64,000 nucleotides of DNA from Microvirga soli (GCF_016734765.1 NZ_JAERQE010000007.1:1-64000); one strand, 5' to 3'. Positions 44,321-55,291 are shown, numbered from the stretch's first letter. The notes: generated from the letters alone by a model not told the origin. A program made the numbers and translations.

Positions 44321-47008
44321 ATGCCAGAAAACAAGGACATCGTTGTTCTGACGGGCGCAACCGGCTTCATCGGCCGAGCCCTCATCAGGCGGCTGGCCGA
44401 CCGCTACACAATGGTCGTCCTCGACCGGTCCGGTCCTCCGGATCCACCCGCGCCCGCGCACGCCGTCGACTTTGACCTGAGCTCCGACGAGAAGGTCGCG
44501 GCCGCGCTCGACGAGGTTCGCCAGCGATTTGGAAACCGCATCGCCTCGGTCATTCACTTGGCCGCTTACTATGACGTTTCGGGCGAGCCGAACCCGCTTT
44601 ACGACAAGGTTACGGTCCAGGGCACACGCCGGCTGATTGACGGGTTCCAGGGATTCGAGGTGGAGCAGTTCGTGTTCGCCAGCACGATGCTAGTCCATAA
44701 GCCGACAGACCGGCCGGACGAGACCATCGACGAGAACTCGCCTGTTGAACCGTCATGGGCCTATCCGGAGTCGAAGGTGCGGACGGAAGCCCTGCTACGC
44801 GAGCGCCACGGCCGCATTCCGGTGGTCATGCTCCGCATCGCTGGGGTTTATGATGACATCGGCCACTCGCCGTTTGTCGCGGAGCAGGTCGCGCGCATCT
44901 ACGAACACCGGCTCATCGCCCATTTCTATCCCGGCATGCTCTGCGCGGGCCAGTCGTTTGTCCACATCGACGATCTCGCCGATGCCTTCGCCCGCGTCAT
45001 CGAGCGCCGACGGGAGCTCCCGCCTGAAGTGCCGCTCCTCGTCGGCGAGCCCGAGGCATTGGGCTACGCCGAGGTGCAGGAGGCCATCGGTGAGGCGATG
45101 CACGGCGAGGACTGGAGGACGGTCCGGATCCCGAAGTCCCTCGCCATGGCGGGCACATGGGTGCAGAACGAGGTGCTTGGCAGCGACGAGTTCATCAAGC
45201 CCTGGATGGTCGAGCAGTCGAGCGACCACTACGTGCTCGACATCACACGGGCGCGCCAGTTGCTCGGCTGGGAGCCGAAGCATTCGCTGCGCGATACCCT
45301 GCCTAAAATGGTGGCGGCGCTCAAGCGTGACCCCATCGGCTGGTACAAGGTGAACAAGCTCAATCCGGCGCTCGTCGCCTGGTATGGGCAGCGGCCGTCA
45401 CAAGGCGTGGCGGCGGACAGCGGCAAAGGAGAAAGGTCGCCCGCCCCGGCAGAGGCTCATGCCGCGCATGATCACGCCCCGATGGGGCATGGCAAGGCTC
45501 CAGCGAAGCACCCGCCGATGGGAAAGAACGGTCATGCCGGCCATGGGGATCATGCCGGTCATGACGGGATGATGGCTCCCGGCGGCCACGACCACATGGC
45601 GTTGATGGAGGAGGACGCCCGCCGCACCCGCTGGGCGCATTTCGCCAATATCGGGCTGGGCTTGTGGCTCGCGGCCAGCCCCCTCGTCTACGATGCAGTG
45701 ACGAGCGAGACGGTGAGCGCCGCCGTTCGGGCGATCACGGCCGAGCGCGGGCTGCCGTCGGTCGAATGGCGGGCCGGCGCTCTGATGGCGAGCGATGTCA
45801 TCAGCGGCCTGTTGATTGCGCTGTTCGGCGCCCTGTCGCTGTCCAACCGCGCGGCCTGGTTCGCGCAGTGGGCGAACGCGTTCATCGGCATCTGGCTTCT
45901 GTTCGCGCCGCTGCTGTTCTGGAGCCCGAGCGCCGCCCAGTACCAGAACGACCTTCTCGTCGGCTTCCTGGTGATCGCGTTCGCGGTGCTCGTGCCGATG
46001 ATGCCCGGCATGAGCATGGCAGGCATGATGGACCCGAAGGTCGTGCCGCCAGGGTGGACCTACTGTCCCTCCACCGGCGCGCAGCGGTTGCCCATCGCCG
46101 CGATGGGGCTCATCGGGCTCCTGATCTCGCGCATGCTCACCGCCTACCAGCTTGGCCATGTGGATTATGCCTGGGAGCCGTTCTTCCTGGGCAACCCGGC
46201 CGATCCCCGGAACGGCACCGAGGAGATCATCACGTCCGACGTCTCAAGAGCCTGGCCGATCCCGGACGCCGGTCTCGGTGCCGTAAGCTACATGCTTGAG
46301 ATCCTGATGGCTGTCATGGGCACCCGTGACCGCTGGCGCACGATGCCCTGGATGGTGACCTTCTTCGGCATCCTCGTGATCCCGCTCGGGGTGGTGAGCG
46401 TCTACTTCATCATCATCCAGCCCATCATGATCGGCACCTGGAGCACGCCTGCGCTCATTGCTGCGCTGGCGATGCTGGTCATGATCCCGTTCGCCCTCGA
46501 CGAGGTGATCGCGATGGGGCAATTCCTGTACTGGGCCCACCGCCAGGGCAAGCCGCTAATCCGCACCTTCTTCAAGGGCGATGCCGTAGACGGTGGCCAG
46601 GAGGACCGGTCCGACAACCTGGCCAGCCCTGCCGAGTTCTGGGCGGACACCTCGCGTGGCATCACCCTGCCCTGGACGCTCGGGCTCACCATCCTGATCG
46701 GGGCCTTTCTGATGCTGACGCGGTTGTTCCTCGGCACGACAGGAGCGATGGCCAACAGCGACCATGTCATTGGTGCCCTAGCCATCACGGTTGCGATCAT
46801 CGCGACGGCGGAGGTCGCCCGTGCGCTTCGTTTTATCAATGTGCCGCTCGGTGCTTGGCTGGTGATCGCGCCCTGGATCCTCGATGGAGGGTCAGGAATG
46901 GCCGCTGTCGTCAGCGTGGTCCTGGGGTTCGCGCTGGTTGGGCTCAGCCTACCGCGTGGACGCCGGACGGCCGAGCACTACGCCAGCTGGGACCGCTACA
47001 TCATTTGA
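44321..47008 (+). CDS. Epimerase - His-rich linker - SPW - VKOR-like fusion protein
   Basis: The 895-residue protein combines four parts. Residues 1-330 form an extended SDR/epimerase (GATGFIGRAL near 12; Y148 and K152 as YPESK). Residues 380-430 are His/Met-rich (HAAHDHAPMGHG, GHGDHAGHDGMM). SPW repeats follow (ANIGLGLWLAASPL, GIWLLFAPLLFW). The C-terminal membrane part resembles VKOR, but the expected Cys pair is replaced by S708-T-P-A711 in GTWSTPALIAAL. The last helices return to an SPW-like pattern. A GGAGAG precedes the ATG. The soluble half should bind NAD(P); the role of the whole is unknown. Confidence 0.82.
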   Translation: MPENKDIVVLTGATGFIGRALIRRLADRYTMVVLDRSGPPDPPAPAHAVDFDLSSDEKVAAALDEVRQRFGNRIASVIHLAAYYDVSGEPNPLYDKVTVQGTRRLIDGFQGFEVEQFVFASTMLVHKPTDRPDETIDENSPVEPSWAYPESKVRTEALLRERHGRIPVVMLRIAGVYDDIGHSPFVAEQVARIYEHRLIAHFYPGMLCAGQSFVHIDDLADAFARVIERRRELPPEVPLLVGEPEALGYAEVQEAIGEAMHGEDWRTVRIPKSLAMAGTWVQNEVLGSDEFIKPWMVEQSSDHYVLDITRARQLLGWEPKHSLRDTLPKMVAALKRDPIGWYKVNKLNPALVAWYGQRPSQGVAADSGKGERSPAPAEAHAAHDHAPMGHGKAPAKHPPMGKNGHAGHGDHAGHDGMMAPGGHDHMALMEEDARRTRWAHFANIGLGLWLAASPLVYDAVTSETVSAAVRAITAERGLPSVEWRAGALMASDVISGLLIALFGALSLSNRAAWFAQWANAFIGIWLLFAPLLFWSPSAAQYQNDLLVGFLVIAFAVLVPMMPGMSMAGMMDPKVVPPGWTYCPSTGAQRLPIAAMGLIGLLISRMLTAYQLGHVDYAWEPFFLGNPADPRNGTEEIITSDVSRAWPIPDAGLGAVSYMLEILMAVMGTRDRWRTMPWMVTFFGILVIPLGVVSVYFIIIQPIMIGTWSTPALIAALAMLVMIPFALDEVIAMGQFLYWAHRQGKPLIRTFFKGDAVDGGQEDRSDNLASPAEFWADTSRGITLPWTLGLTILIGAFLMLTRLFLGTTGAMANSDHVIGALAITVAIIATAEVARALRFINVPLGAWLVIAPWILDGGSGMAAVVSVVLGFALVGLSLPRGRRTAEHYASWDRYII

Positions 47009-47017
47009 GGAGTGCCC

Positions 47018-47832
<815 letters not shown>

Positions 47833-47842
47833 GCAGGAGAAT

Positions 47843-48196
47843 GTTGGCGAGTTCACGGACTCTGAGGGCGAGATGGTCCACTTCGTCCTCTCCTACGGCC
47901 CGTCCCATCTTCCGCCCCCTGAGGTGATAGACCCGCTGGCTGCCATGCGTGACACGGAGGCGTTCTGGCAGGCGCTGGTCGACAACCTCGTCCTGCAGGG
48001 CCGCCACGAGGAGGCTCTTCAAATGTTTGAGCCCCTGCTGGCCCTGCGCAACGACATCGGACTGCTGGCAGAGGAGTACGGTCCGGTTGGTGGGCGGCAG
48101 GTCGGAAACGTCCCGCAGGCGTTCAGCCATCTGGCTCTCGCCAACAGTGCCCGCAAACTCGCTTTGGGCGACAAGCATGCTGCTCACCGAAGCTGA
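47843..48196 (+). pseudogene. GH15-family (glucoamylase-like) remnant with internal deletion
   Basis: The frame starts with GEFTDSEGEMVHFVLSYGP, a mid-protein block of GH15 enzymes, runs to TEAFW, then jumps to the C-terminal block LVDNLVLQGRHEEA, LRNDIGLLAEEY and PQAFSHLALANS. About 300 residues that normally separate these blocks are missing, and the N-terminus is absent. It lies just after the dead SDR gene. Confidence 0.7.
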
Positions 48197-48333
48197 AACC
48201 TAAAGGGTGAGAGAAATGCTGCGCGGCAGTTGCACAACATTTGGGCCGGACGAACGTGGCCTGTTCAAGCATGACAGGGGAACAAATTGGATGGGCTGTC
48301 GTTGCCGCCACGACTCCTGCAACGGACGGTGCC

Positions 48334-48702
48334 GTGGCCAACGTGCTTCGCTTCATGCTGACCCGCCTCCTGATCGCGATGGTTGCCATCGCGCCCGTGA
48401 GCGCGTCGTGGCATGGGAACGCCCAAGCCGCCATCCAAGATCCGACAGTGCATGCTCAAGCTGTGCAGGGCGAGCACGGGCACGCGATGCACGGCCGAGC
48501 GGACCACAGACATTCCGCTCCGGCCAAGGCTCATGGGGCAGGACAGATTTGTTGCCATCCCGCCTGTACGATGGCTGTCATCCCTTCGCTGGCCATCCCG
48601 GCACGGTCCCTGCCTCTCTCCGCTCCGCTTCCGGTTGTGGGAGATCGCATTCCCCTGCCCGAATCTCCGTCTGGTCTCGACCGTCCTCCCAAGCTCGCGT
48701 GA
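48334..48702 (+). CDS. Small secreted His/Cys-rich protein, RPP-tail group
   Basis: This protein has about 122 residues, with a signal segment (LLIAMVAIAPVSASW), His-rich repeats (GEHGHAMHGRADHRHSAP), CCHPACTMAVIP and the tail GLDRPPKLA. It is a paralogue of 43689. The ATG of that copy corresponds here to ACG, so the start is probably GTG 48334; the frame is open to 48241. It is followed by the Cys-rich protein at 48881. Confidence 0.65.
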   Translation: MANVLRFMLTRLLIAMVAIAPVSASWHGNAQAAIQDPTVHAQAVQGEHGHAMHGRADHRHSAPAKAHGAGQICCHPACTMAVIPSLAIPARSLPLSAPLPVVGDRIPLPESPSGLDRPPKLA

Positions 48703-48880
48703 TTTCCGCGCATCAACACCTGCACCCCCGGTGTGATCGCGCGCCTGCGCCCAACCGGCCGTTCCGTCATGTAGGCTTGTCGGCCAGGACCATTCTTAGC
48801 GAGCGGCTAGGCACACGATCCGGCGTCCCCCAGCCATGCCGCAACTCACGCGGACGCCTATTCCAGCCTTGGAGATAGAC

Positions 48881-49213
48881 ATGCACCAGATGTCCCCCGA
48901 GATGCAGTCTTGCATCGATGAATGCCTGCGCTGTTACCAATCCTGCTTCGGTATGGCGATGACCCATTGCCTGGAGCAGGGTGGCCAGCATGTGGAGCCT
49001 GGCCACTTCCGGCTCATGATGGCCTGCGCCGAGATCTGCAAGACCTCAGCTAACTTCATGCTGATGAACTCGCCGCACCACAAGCATACCTGCCGGGAAT
49101 GTGCCGAGATCTGCGAGGAGTGCGCCCGATCATGTGAGCAGGTCGGCGACATGCAGGACTGCGTTGAAGCCTGCCGCCGGTGCGCCGAGAGCTGCCGTAA
49201 AATGGCGGCGTAA
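48881..49213 (+). CDS. DUF326/Csp-type four-helix Cys-rich copper-storage protein
   Basis: The 110-residue protein has no signal peptide and about 16 Cys arranged along helices (CIDECLRCYQSC, CRECAEICEECARSC, CVEACRRCAESC). This matches cytosolic Csp/DUF326 bundles that store many Cu(I) ions in the core. I chose Met 48881, preceded by GGAGATAGAC. A partial copy of the 3' end of this gene occurs at 50852. Confidence 0.85.
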   Translation: MHQMSPEMQSCIDECLRCYQSCFGMAMTHCLEQGGQHVEPGHFRLMMACAEICKTSANFMLMNSPHHKHTCRECAEICEECARSCEQVGDMQDCVEACRRCAESCRKMAA

Positions 49214-49302
49214 TCTCTATTGGGCCGACGTCGGCCCGCTGTGCGGGACGACCCACTTCAACTTGGGTCGTCCCTTGCCTCAAGCAACACAGGACCACTC
49301 CT

Positions 49303-50778
49303 ATGACACACAAGCGCAATGATCATTCTTCGGAAAACTCACCGCACCGTGGAGCCACGAGTGAAACGTTCGGCGATGTGAACCTCTATATCGGCCGGAA
49401 CCACCTAGATCTGCACTCTGGCACCGGACGGCAGGACCTCGCCTTTAGCCGGGGTGGAAGCGATTTCCTGTTCGGACGAGGCATGGACGACGACCTCCTG
49501 GGAGGCAAGGGAAACGATTTCCTGTGGGACGATGCCGGCATGGATCACCTCGATGGAGGGGATGGGCACGATGTTCTCATCAGCGGCTCTGAAGCCGATG
49601 GTCTCCGGGGCAGCCGTGGAAACGACTACCTCAACGAAGGCGTCGGCCACGGCGACCTCGAAGGTGGCGATGGTAACGACACCCTGGTTGGTGGTCCCGG
49701 CGGCGATGCCTTTGTGATTTCCCTGGACAGCGGCCATGACGTCATCGAGGACTTTGACGCAGGTCCCGGCATGCTCGACCACCTCGCCATCCGCGACATC
49801 GAGCCGGTGGACCTTCGCTTCGAAGATACGGACCACGGTGTCCTGATCAGCTGGAACGACGGTGAAGGCTCTGTGGTGCTCGAAGGCGTCGAGAAGGACG
49901 AGCTGGCTCAGGACGACTTCATGTTCGCTGACGACCGCAAAGTCATCCAGCCGACAAGCGCCGACGCGGACCGGGTCACAGCCGTGGAGTTCATCAAGGA
50001 CGAAGGCGAGGCGCTCACGCCATCCCCTCTCGGTGCGGACGAGCGTCCTGATGCGTGGTTCCGCTTCGATGACTTCAACATCGAGTTCGGCGGTGCCCAG
50101 AACGACACGCTCCTCGGCACGTCCAAGCGCGACTACTTCGTCGGATTGGAGGGTGACGACCAGCTCTCCGGCAAGGGAGGTGACGACGACCTGCGCGGCG
50201 GTGCAGGCAGCGACACCCTCATGGGCAGTGACGGCATGGATCATCTGAAGGGCGAGGATGGCGACGACCAGCTTTTCGGCGGTGCGATGGCCGACACTCT
50301 CATGGGTGAGGCGGGCAACGACCGTGTCGCTGCAGGTGCGGGACACGACATGCTGGAAGGCGGCATGGGGGATGACACCCTCGACGGCGGTGACGGGGCC
50401 GATGCCTTCATCGTCGCCCCTGACAGCGGTAATGATGTCGTGGTCGGCGGCTTCGATGCCGGCCCGGGCGCATTCGATCATCTCGCGTTGCGCGACATCA
50501 CCCCTGGTCAGGTCACCGTTGCGGACACCACGCAGGACGGCAATGCGGGCGTGCTCGTCAGCTGGAACACTGATGAGGACGCCGAAGCGGAAGGGTCGAT
50601 CCTCCTGGTCGGCCTCTCGAAAGAACAGATGGCCCAGGACGATTTCATGTTCAACGCCGATGACGCGAGGGAGGGAGAATTCATCGATGACCCTGCGATC
50701 ACCAGTGAAGGCTCCGCACTGATCTTTGAAGAGGACGCGGTCGCGACCGCGTCCCTTGGAGGCTACCTCCTAGTATAA
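49303..50778 (+). CDS. RTX-type calcium-binding repeat protein
   Basis: The 491-residue acidic protein has no signal peptide. Glycine/Asp nonapeptides of RTX type fill two blocks (GGKGNDFLWDDAG, GGDGNDTLVGGPGGD; GGKGGDDDLRGGAG, GGDGADAFIV). The two halves repeat the same order and each ends in a similar beta segment (GVLISWNDGEGSVVLEG, GVLVSWNTDEDAEAEGS), so the gene arose by internal duplication. Secretion by a type I system is likely; none is encoded here. Confidence 0.82.
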   Translation: MTHKRNDHSSENSPHRGATSETFGDVNLYIGRNHLDLHSGTGRQDLAFSRGGSDFLFGRGMDDDLLGGKGNDFLWDDAGMDHLDGGDGHDVLISGSEADGLRGSRGNDYLNEGVGHGDLEGGDGNDTLVGGPGGDAFVISLDSGHDVIEDFDAGPGMLDHLAIRDIEPVDLRFEDTDHGVLISWNDGEGSVVLEGVEKDELAQDDFMFADDRKVIQPTSADADRVTAVEFIKDEGEALTPSPLGADERPDAWFRFDDFNIEFGGAQNDTLLGTSKRDYFVGLEGDDQLSGKGGDDDLRGGAGSDTLMGSDGMDHLKGEDGDDQLFGGAMADTLMGEAGNDRVAAGAGHDMLEGGMGDDTLDGGDGADAFIVAPDSGNDVVVGGFDAGPGAFDHLALRDITPGQVTVADTTQDGNAGVLVSWNTDEDAEAEGSILLVGLSKEQMAQDDFMFNADDAREGEFIDDPAITSEGSALIFEEDAVATASLGGYLLV

Positions 50779-50851
50779 GCCGAGCCTTTTCGAACAGGCC
50801 GGGAGCGGATCCAGTCTCCCGGCACGCCCATCGGTCAGCGGAACTGCCGCC

Positions 50852-50896
50852 AACACGCCGGCCGTCTGCCCCGAGAGCTGCCGCAGGATCGCGGCG
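50852..50896 (+). pseudogene. 3' remnant of a DUF326 gene
   Basis: The codons read AVCPESCRRIAA, matching the end RRCAESCRKMAA of the Csp-like protein at 49213. The bases around CGAGAGCTGCCG are also shared with 49180-49213. The RTX-type gene therefore lies between two copies of this 3' end. Confidence 0.5.
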
Positions 50897-50957
50897 CAAC
50901 ATCCATGGTGGGCCCAACGGGACCCATCCTGGTCAGTCACACTGTTGGAGATCTCAG

Positions 50958-51461
50958 ATGAAGCACCTGCTATCCACCACCATTGCCGGCGTTCTTGCCT
51001 TGGCGACGCCGGCATTCGCACAGCAGCCCCAGATGCAGCACCCCTCAGGAGGCCAGATGGCGATGTCGGCCGACAGCCTGCCGGAGGAGTGCCGGACGGC
51101 GGCGCAGGCTGGCGGCCAGGGCCAGATGATGCAGGGCATGGACATGCAAGGCATGATGCAGAACATGCAGGGCATGATGGCGAACATGAACGAGGCCCAG
51201 AAGGGTTACATGGACACCATGATGAAGATGCACGGTCCCATGATGGCCGCCCACATGATCAAGGACTCCGACGTCGCCTTCGTCTGCGGGATGATCCCCC
51301 ACCACCAGGGCGCCATCGACATGGCCCGCGTCGTCCTGAAGACCGGCGACAATGCCGAGGCCAAGAAGATGGCCGAGAAGGTCATCAATGATCAGGAGAA
51401 GGAGATCGCCGAAATGAAGGACTGGCTGAAGAAGAACGCAGCCAAGGAAGGCAGCCAGTAA
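50958..51461 (+). CDS. DUF305 periplasmic copper-binding protein, second copy
   Basis: The 167-residue protein has a signal peptide (TTIAGVLALATPAFAQ), Met-rich repeats (GQMMQGMDMQGMMQNMQGMM) and the DUF305 core FVCGMIPHHQGAIDMARVVL. Compared with 37213, it has an extra Cys (FVCGM) and a longer Met-rich spacer. It sits beside the copZ/copA region. Confidence 0.85.
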   Translation: MKHLLSTTIAGVLALATPAFAQQPQMQHPSGGQMAMSADSLPEECRTAAQAGGQGQMMQGMDMQGMMQNMQGMMANMNEAQKGYMDTMMKMHGPMMAAHMIKDSDVAFVCGMIPHHQGAIDMARVVLKTGDNAEAKKMAEKVINDQEKEIAEMKDWLKKNAAKEGSQ

Positions 51462-51498
51462 GGGAAAGGAGCCCCCGCATGCGGGGGGGCTCCTTCCC
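51462..51498. terminator. Strong bidirectional hairpin terminator
   Basis: A 15-bp stem, GGGAAAGGAGCCCCC (51462-51476) with GGGGGGCTCCTTCCC (51484-51498), lies between the convergent DUF305 and copZ genes. Confidence 0.85.
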
Positions 51499-51501
51499 AG
51501 G

Positions 51502-51771
51502 TCAGGCGTGGGCCGGCGCGTCGCTGGGGGTGTACCCGGCTGCGGCCACGATCTCCTTGATCGCCGCCACGTCGCTGGCTCCCCTGACGGAGACAAGCTT
51601 GGTCGCCGGGTCAGCCTGCACCTGCGTCCCCGGCAGCTTCGTCTCGATGGCCTTCGTGATGGTACCGGCGCAGTGGCCGCAGGTCATGTCCTCGACCCGC
51701 AGGGTCAGCGCGTCCGGATGATGGGACGCGGTCTGATCGGCCTGGGACTGGTGGGTGCTGCATCCGCACAT
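51502..51771 (-). CDS. copZ: CopZ-like copper chaperone (HMA domain)
   Basis: The 89-residue cytosolic protein has the HMA metal site MTCGHC (C31, C34) and an added N-terminal CGC (C2, C4) with nearby His, giving a second possible site. It would pass Cu(I) to CopA. It is divergent from copA, and its promoter has a CueR-type dyad. Confidence 0.86.
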   Translation of the reverse strand: MCGCSTHQSQADQTASHHPDALTLRVEDMTCGHCAGTITKAIETKLPGTQVQADPATKLVSVRGASDVAAIKEIVAAAGYTPSDAPAHA

Positions 51772-51808
51772 GGTGTCATCGCTCCGTTTGTGTGTTGACG
51801 ATCTGTAA

Positions 51809-51839
51809 AGTCTGCACCTTCCCACAGTGGTAAGGTCAA
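51809..51839 (-). promoter_or_regulatory. CueR-type operator of copZ
   Basis: On the minus strand TTGACC (51839-51834), a 19-bp spacer and a weak -10 CAGACT (51814-51809) are seen. CCTTACCAC/GTGGGAAGG gives the dyad. Confidence 0.68.
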
Positions 51840-51912
51840 GGGGTTTCTTCGGTGCCGCGCGAGTTGATCCCGATGCGGGCACCGACACCGCGGAAAGTCA
51901 TCAACGGATGGC

Positions 51913-51943
51913 TTGACCTTCCCATCATGGAAAGGTCTATACG
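51913..51943 (+). promoter_or_regulatory. CueR-type operator of copA
   Basis: TTGACC (51913-51918), a 19-bp spacer and -10 TATACG (51938-51943). The dyad arms ACCTT and AAGGT lie within the spacer. It faces the copA start at 51975. Confidence 0.82.
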
Positions 51944-51974
51944 GATTGCCAGACAGTTCTCCAAGGAGACGAAA

Positions 51975-54524
51975 GTGGCCATTCAAACATCCGCGAAGCA
52001 ATCCTCCGCCCCCGGGGCGACCATCGACATCCCGATCCAGGGGATGAGCTGCGCCTCATGCGTGGGGCGGGTGGAGAAGGCGATTCGTGCCGTCGACGGC
52101 GTGGATGCGGCCAACGTCAACCTGGCAACCGAGCGCGCCCATGTCTCCTTCAGGCCAGGCGTGACCAATGTCGGGCCTTTGGCGGAGGCGATCCGCAACG
52201 CCGGGTACGAGCCTGTTGCGGACACCATCGACCTGAAGATCTCCGGCATGACCTGCGCCTCGTGCGTCGGACGGGTGGAAAAGGCGCTGAAGGCGGTTCC
52301 GGGCGTGCTCGACGCCACGGTGAACCTCGCGACCGAGCGGGCCTCGGTTCGTGCCCTGGGCGGCTCCACCATGGGCGGCGCGCTCATCGCCGCGGTCGAG
52401 AGAACCGGCTACGAGGCGGAGCCGGCCCGCAGCGGTGCGGAGCAGACAGACCGGGAGCGTGCGGCCCGCGAGGCGGAGCTTTCCTCCCTGCGGCGGTCGG
52501 TGATCCTGGCCGCCGTCGCGACCCTGCCGCTGCTGGTCTTCGAGATGGGATCGCACCTGTTCGAGGACGTTCACCATTTCCTGGCCGGAAACTTCGGCGA
52601 CGGCACGATCCGGATGCTGTCCTTCCTCCTGGCGACCCTGGTGCAGTTCGGGCCGGGCCTGCGGTTCTACGTCAAGGGCTGGCCGGCACTCGTGCGCGGC
52701 GCCCCGGACATGAACTCGCTGGTGATGCTTGGAACGACCGCCGCCTATGGCTACTCGGTGGTCTCGACGTTCGCGCCTAGGCTTCTGCCGGAAGGCACCG
52801 ACTACACCTACTATGAGGCTGGGGCGGTCATCGTCACGTTAATCCTGCTTGGGCGCTGGTTCGAGGCCCGCGCCAAGGGACGCACCAGCGAGGCCATCCG
52901 GCGGCTCATGACCCTGCAGGCCAAGACCGCCCGGATCCTGCGCGATGGCCAGGAGATCGACGTCGGCGTCGAGGCGGTGCGGCCGGGCGACGTCGTCGTC
53001 GTGCGGCCGGGCGACAAGGTCCCGGTCGACGGTGAGGTGATCGAGGGCGCGTCCTATGTGGACGAGTCGATGATCACCGGTGAGCCGGTGCCGGCGCAGA
53101 AGGCGGTTGGGGCCTGGGTCGTCGGGGGCACGATCAACAAGACCGGTGCGTTCCGTTTCCGCGCCACCAAGGTGGGCGCCGACACCCTCCTGGCGCAGAT
53201 CGTCCGCACCGTCGAGGAGGCCCAAGGCTCGAAGCTGCCGATCCAAGCCATCGTGGACCGGGTCACGACCTGGTTCGTGCCGGCGGTGATCGGCGTGGCC
53301 GCGTTGACCTTCCTGGCCTGGCTCGCCTTCGGGCCCTCGCCGGCACTGACCTACGCCCTCATCAATGCCGTGGCGGTGCTCATCATCGCCTGCCCCTGCG
53401 CCATGGGGCTGGCCACCCCGACCTCGATCATGGTCGGAACCGGCAAGGCCGCCGAAATGGGCGTGCTGTTCCGCCGTGGCGAGGCGCTCCAGGCGCTCAA
53501 GGACGCGAACATCGTCGCCCTCGACAAGACCGGCACCCTGACCAAGGGCCGCCCCGAGCTCACCGACATCGCCGTCGCGCCCGGCTTTGCCGAGGCCGAC
53601 GTCCTGCGTCTGGTGGCGGCCGTGGAGACGCGCTCGGAGCACCCGGTGGCCGAAGCCATCGTGGCGGCGGCGCGGCAGCGGGGCGTCGACCTGCCGCCGC
53701 CCGGCGGGTTCGAGGCCGAGCCCGGCTTCGGTGTGCGGGCCGAGGTTGAGGGACATCGGGTGATTGTCGGGGCCGACCGCCTGATGCGCCGGATCGGCGT
53801 GGACATCACCGCGTTCGGCGACGTTTCCTCCCGCCTTGCCGACGACGGAAAGACGCCGCTCTACGCCGCCGTCGATGGTCGGCTCGCCGCGGTGATCGCG
53901 GTCGCCGACCCGATCAAGGCGACAACCCCGGCGGCCATCGAGGCCCTGCATCGCGTCGGCGCGCGGGTCGTCATGGTCACCGGCGACAACCGCCGCACCG
54001 CGGATGCCATCGCCCGGCAGCTCGGCATCGACGAGGTCGTGGCCGAAGTGTTGCCCACCGACAAGGCTGACGTGGTGAAGCGGCTCCAGGCCGACGGAGC
54101 GGCGCGCGTTGCCTTTGTCGGCGACGGCATCAACGACGCGCCGGCCCTGGCGCAAGCGGATGTCGGCCTCGCCATCGGCACCGGCACGGACATCGCCATT
54201 GAGAGCGCCGACGTGGTGCTGATGTCGGGGGACCTGCGCAACGTGCCGAACGCGATTGCCCTCTCGCAGGCGACCATCCGCAACATCAAGCAGAACCTGT
54301 TCTGGGCCTTCGGCTACAACGTGGTGCTGATCCCGGTCGCGGCCGGCGCGCTCTATCCGGTGTTCGGGATCCTGATGTCGCCGATCTTCGCCGGTCTGGC
54401 GATGGCGTTCTCCAGCGTCAGCGTGCTCACGAACGCCCTGCGCCTGCGCCGCTTCGTGCCGCCGCTTCCGGCAGGCGACACGACATCACGGACGGTGCCG
54501 GCCCGCCTGGCGCCGGCGGAATAA
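51975..54524 (+). CDS. copA: Cu(I)-exporting P1B-type ATPase CopA
   Basis: The 849-residue pump has two N-terminal HMA domains (C26/C29 in GMSCASC, C94/C97 in GMTCASC), eight membrane helices with CPC at 473-475, and the phosphorylation site DKTGT at D517. Full TGEP, TGDN and GDGINDAP motifs are present. GTG 51975 follows AAGGAG and the CueR promoter. A start upstream would read through the promoter. It exports cytosolic Cu(I) or Ag(I) to the periplasm. Confidence 0.93.
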   Translation: MAIQTSAKQSSAPGATIDIPIQGMSCASCVGRVEKAIRAVDGVDAANVNLATERAHVSFRPGVTNVGPLAEAIRNAGYEPVADTIDLKISGMTCASCVGRVEKALKAVPGVLDATVNLATERASVRALGGSTMGGALIAAVERTGYEAEPARSGAEQTDRERAAREAELSSLRRSVILAAVATLPLLVFEMGSHLFEDVHHFLAGNFGDGTIRMLSFLLATLVQFGPGLRFYVKGWPALVRGAPDMNSLVMLGTTAAYGYSVVSTFAPRLLPEGTDYTYYEAGAVIVTLILLGRWFEARAKGRTSEAIRRLMTLQAKTARILRDGQEIDVGVEAVRPGDVVVVRPGDKVPVDGEVIEGASYVDESMITGEPVPAQKAVGAWVVGGTINKTGAFRFRATKVGADTLLAQIVRTVEEAQGSKLPIQAIVDRVTTWFVPAVIGVAALTFLAWLAFGPSPALTYALINAVAVLIIACPCAMGLATPTSIMVGTGKAAEMGVLFRRGEALQALKDANIVALDKTGTLTKGRPELTDIAVAPGFAEADVLRLVAAVETRSEHPVAEAIVAAARQRGVDLPPPGGFEAEPGFGVRAEVEGHRVIVGADRLMRRIGVDITAFGDVSSRLADDGKTPLYAAVDGRLAAVIAVADPIKATTPAAIEALHRVGARVVMVTGDNRRTADAIARQLGIDEVVAEVLPTDKADVVKRLQADGAARVAFVGDGINDAPALAQADVGLAIGTGTDIAIESADVVLMSGDLRNVPNAIALSQATIRNIKQNLFWAFGYNVVLIPVAAGALYPVFGILMSPIFAGLAMAFSSVSVLTNALRLRRFVPPLPAGDTTSRTVPARLAPAE

Positions 54525-54536
54525 GGGGAGGTGAAG

Positions 54537-55031
54537 ATGAACATCGGAAAAGCCGCCGAGGCCTCGGGCGTCTCGGCCAAGATGATCCGCTACTACGAGT
54601 CCATCGGGCTGCTCGCCAAGGCGGCCCGACGCGAGAACGGCTACCGGGACTACGATGAGCGCGACGTCCACGACCTGCGCTTCATCAAACGAGCGCGGAA
54701 CTTGGGCTTCTCGGTCGAAGCGACCGGCGATCTTCTTGCCTTGTGGCGCGACAAGAGCCGCGCGAGCGCCGACGTGAAGTCCTTCGCCATGCGGCACGTG
54801 AGCGATCTGGAGGCCAAGATCTCGGAGCTCCAGGCCATGACGCGAACGCTGCGCCATCTGGCAAGTCACTGCCATGGCGATGAGCGTCCCGACTGCCCGA
54901 TCCTCGATGACCTGGCCACGCCGGGTGCCGGGGAAACGGACCAGGATGCGCAGGTCAATCGCGCAAAGGTTCGTAAGCCTCGCGATGCGGGGACGCAGAT
55001 CCGGTCCTTCCGCCGTCCTGTAACCGCTTGA
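54537..55031 (+). CDS. cueR: CueR copper-responsive MerR regulator with extended tail
   Basis: The 164-residue regulator has the MerR DNA-binding domain and Cu(I)-binding C112 and C120 (CHGDERPDC), the same numbers and spacing as E. coli CueR. It has about 30 extra basic residues at the C-terminus. ATG 54537 follows GGGGAGG; a GTG at 54531 is possible. Three operators in this window (51809, 51913, 60468) match its expected site. Confidence 0.9.
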   Translation: MNIGKAAEASGVSAKMIRYYESIGLLAKAARRENGYRDYDERDVHDLRFIKRARNLGFSVEATGDLLALWRDKSRASADVKSFAMRHVSDLEAKISELQAMTRTLRHLASHCHGDERPDCPILDDLATPGAGETDQDAQVNRAKVRKPRDAGTQIRSFRRPVTA

Positions 55032-55291
55032 TCCCGGCGAACGTACTCAGCGGCCTGACCGGCCTTGCCTGGGCGTGAGGGCTGTCATAGCTCCGCACCT
55101 CGTTGAAGTGTCGGATCTGCGCGGCGGTGAGCGGAGCTGAGGTCGCTGCGTTGCAAAGGCTTGGGCGCGAAGGACCTATGCAAACCAGACAGGCCTAGGG
55201 TACCTTTCCCATCGCGTGATCCGCTCACATCCAGACCCAAGCACAAAGCCTTTAGAGGCGGGCTCATGCTCGGGAAAGGAGGTGAATTCGA

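Noticed and set aside
49222-49237. A 16-bp perfect palindrome GGGCCGACGTCGGCCC as an operator
   Set aside because: It lies just after the Csp-like stop codon and is more likely part of a terminator-like hairpin; there is no promoter context.
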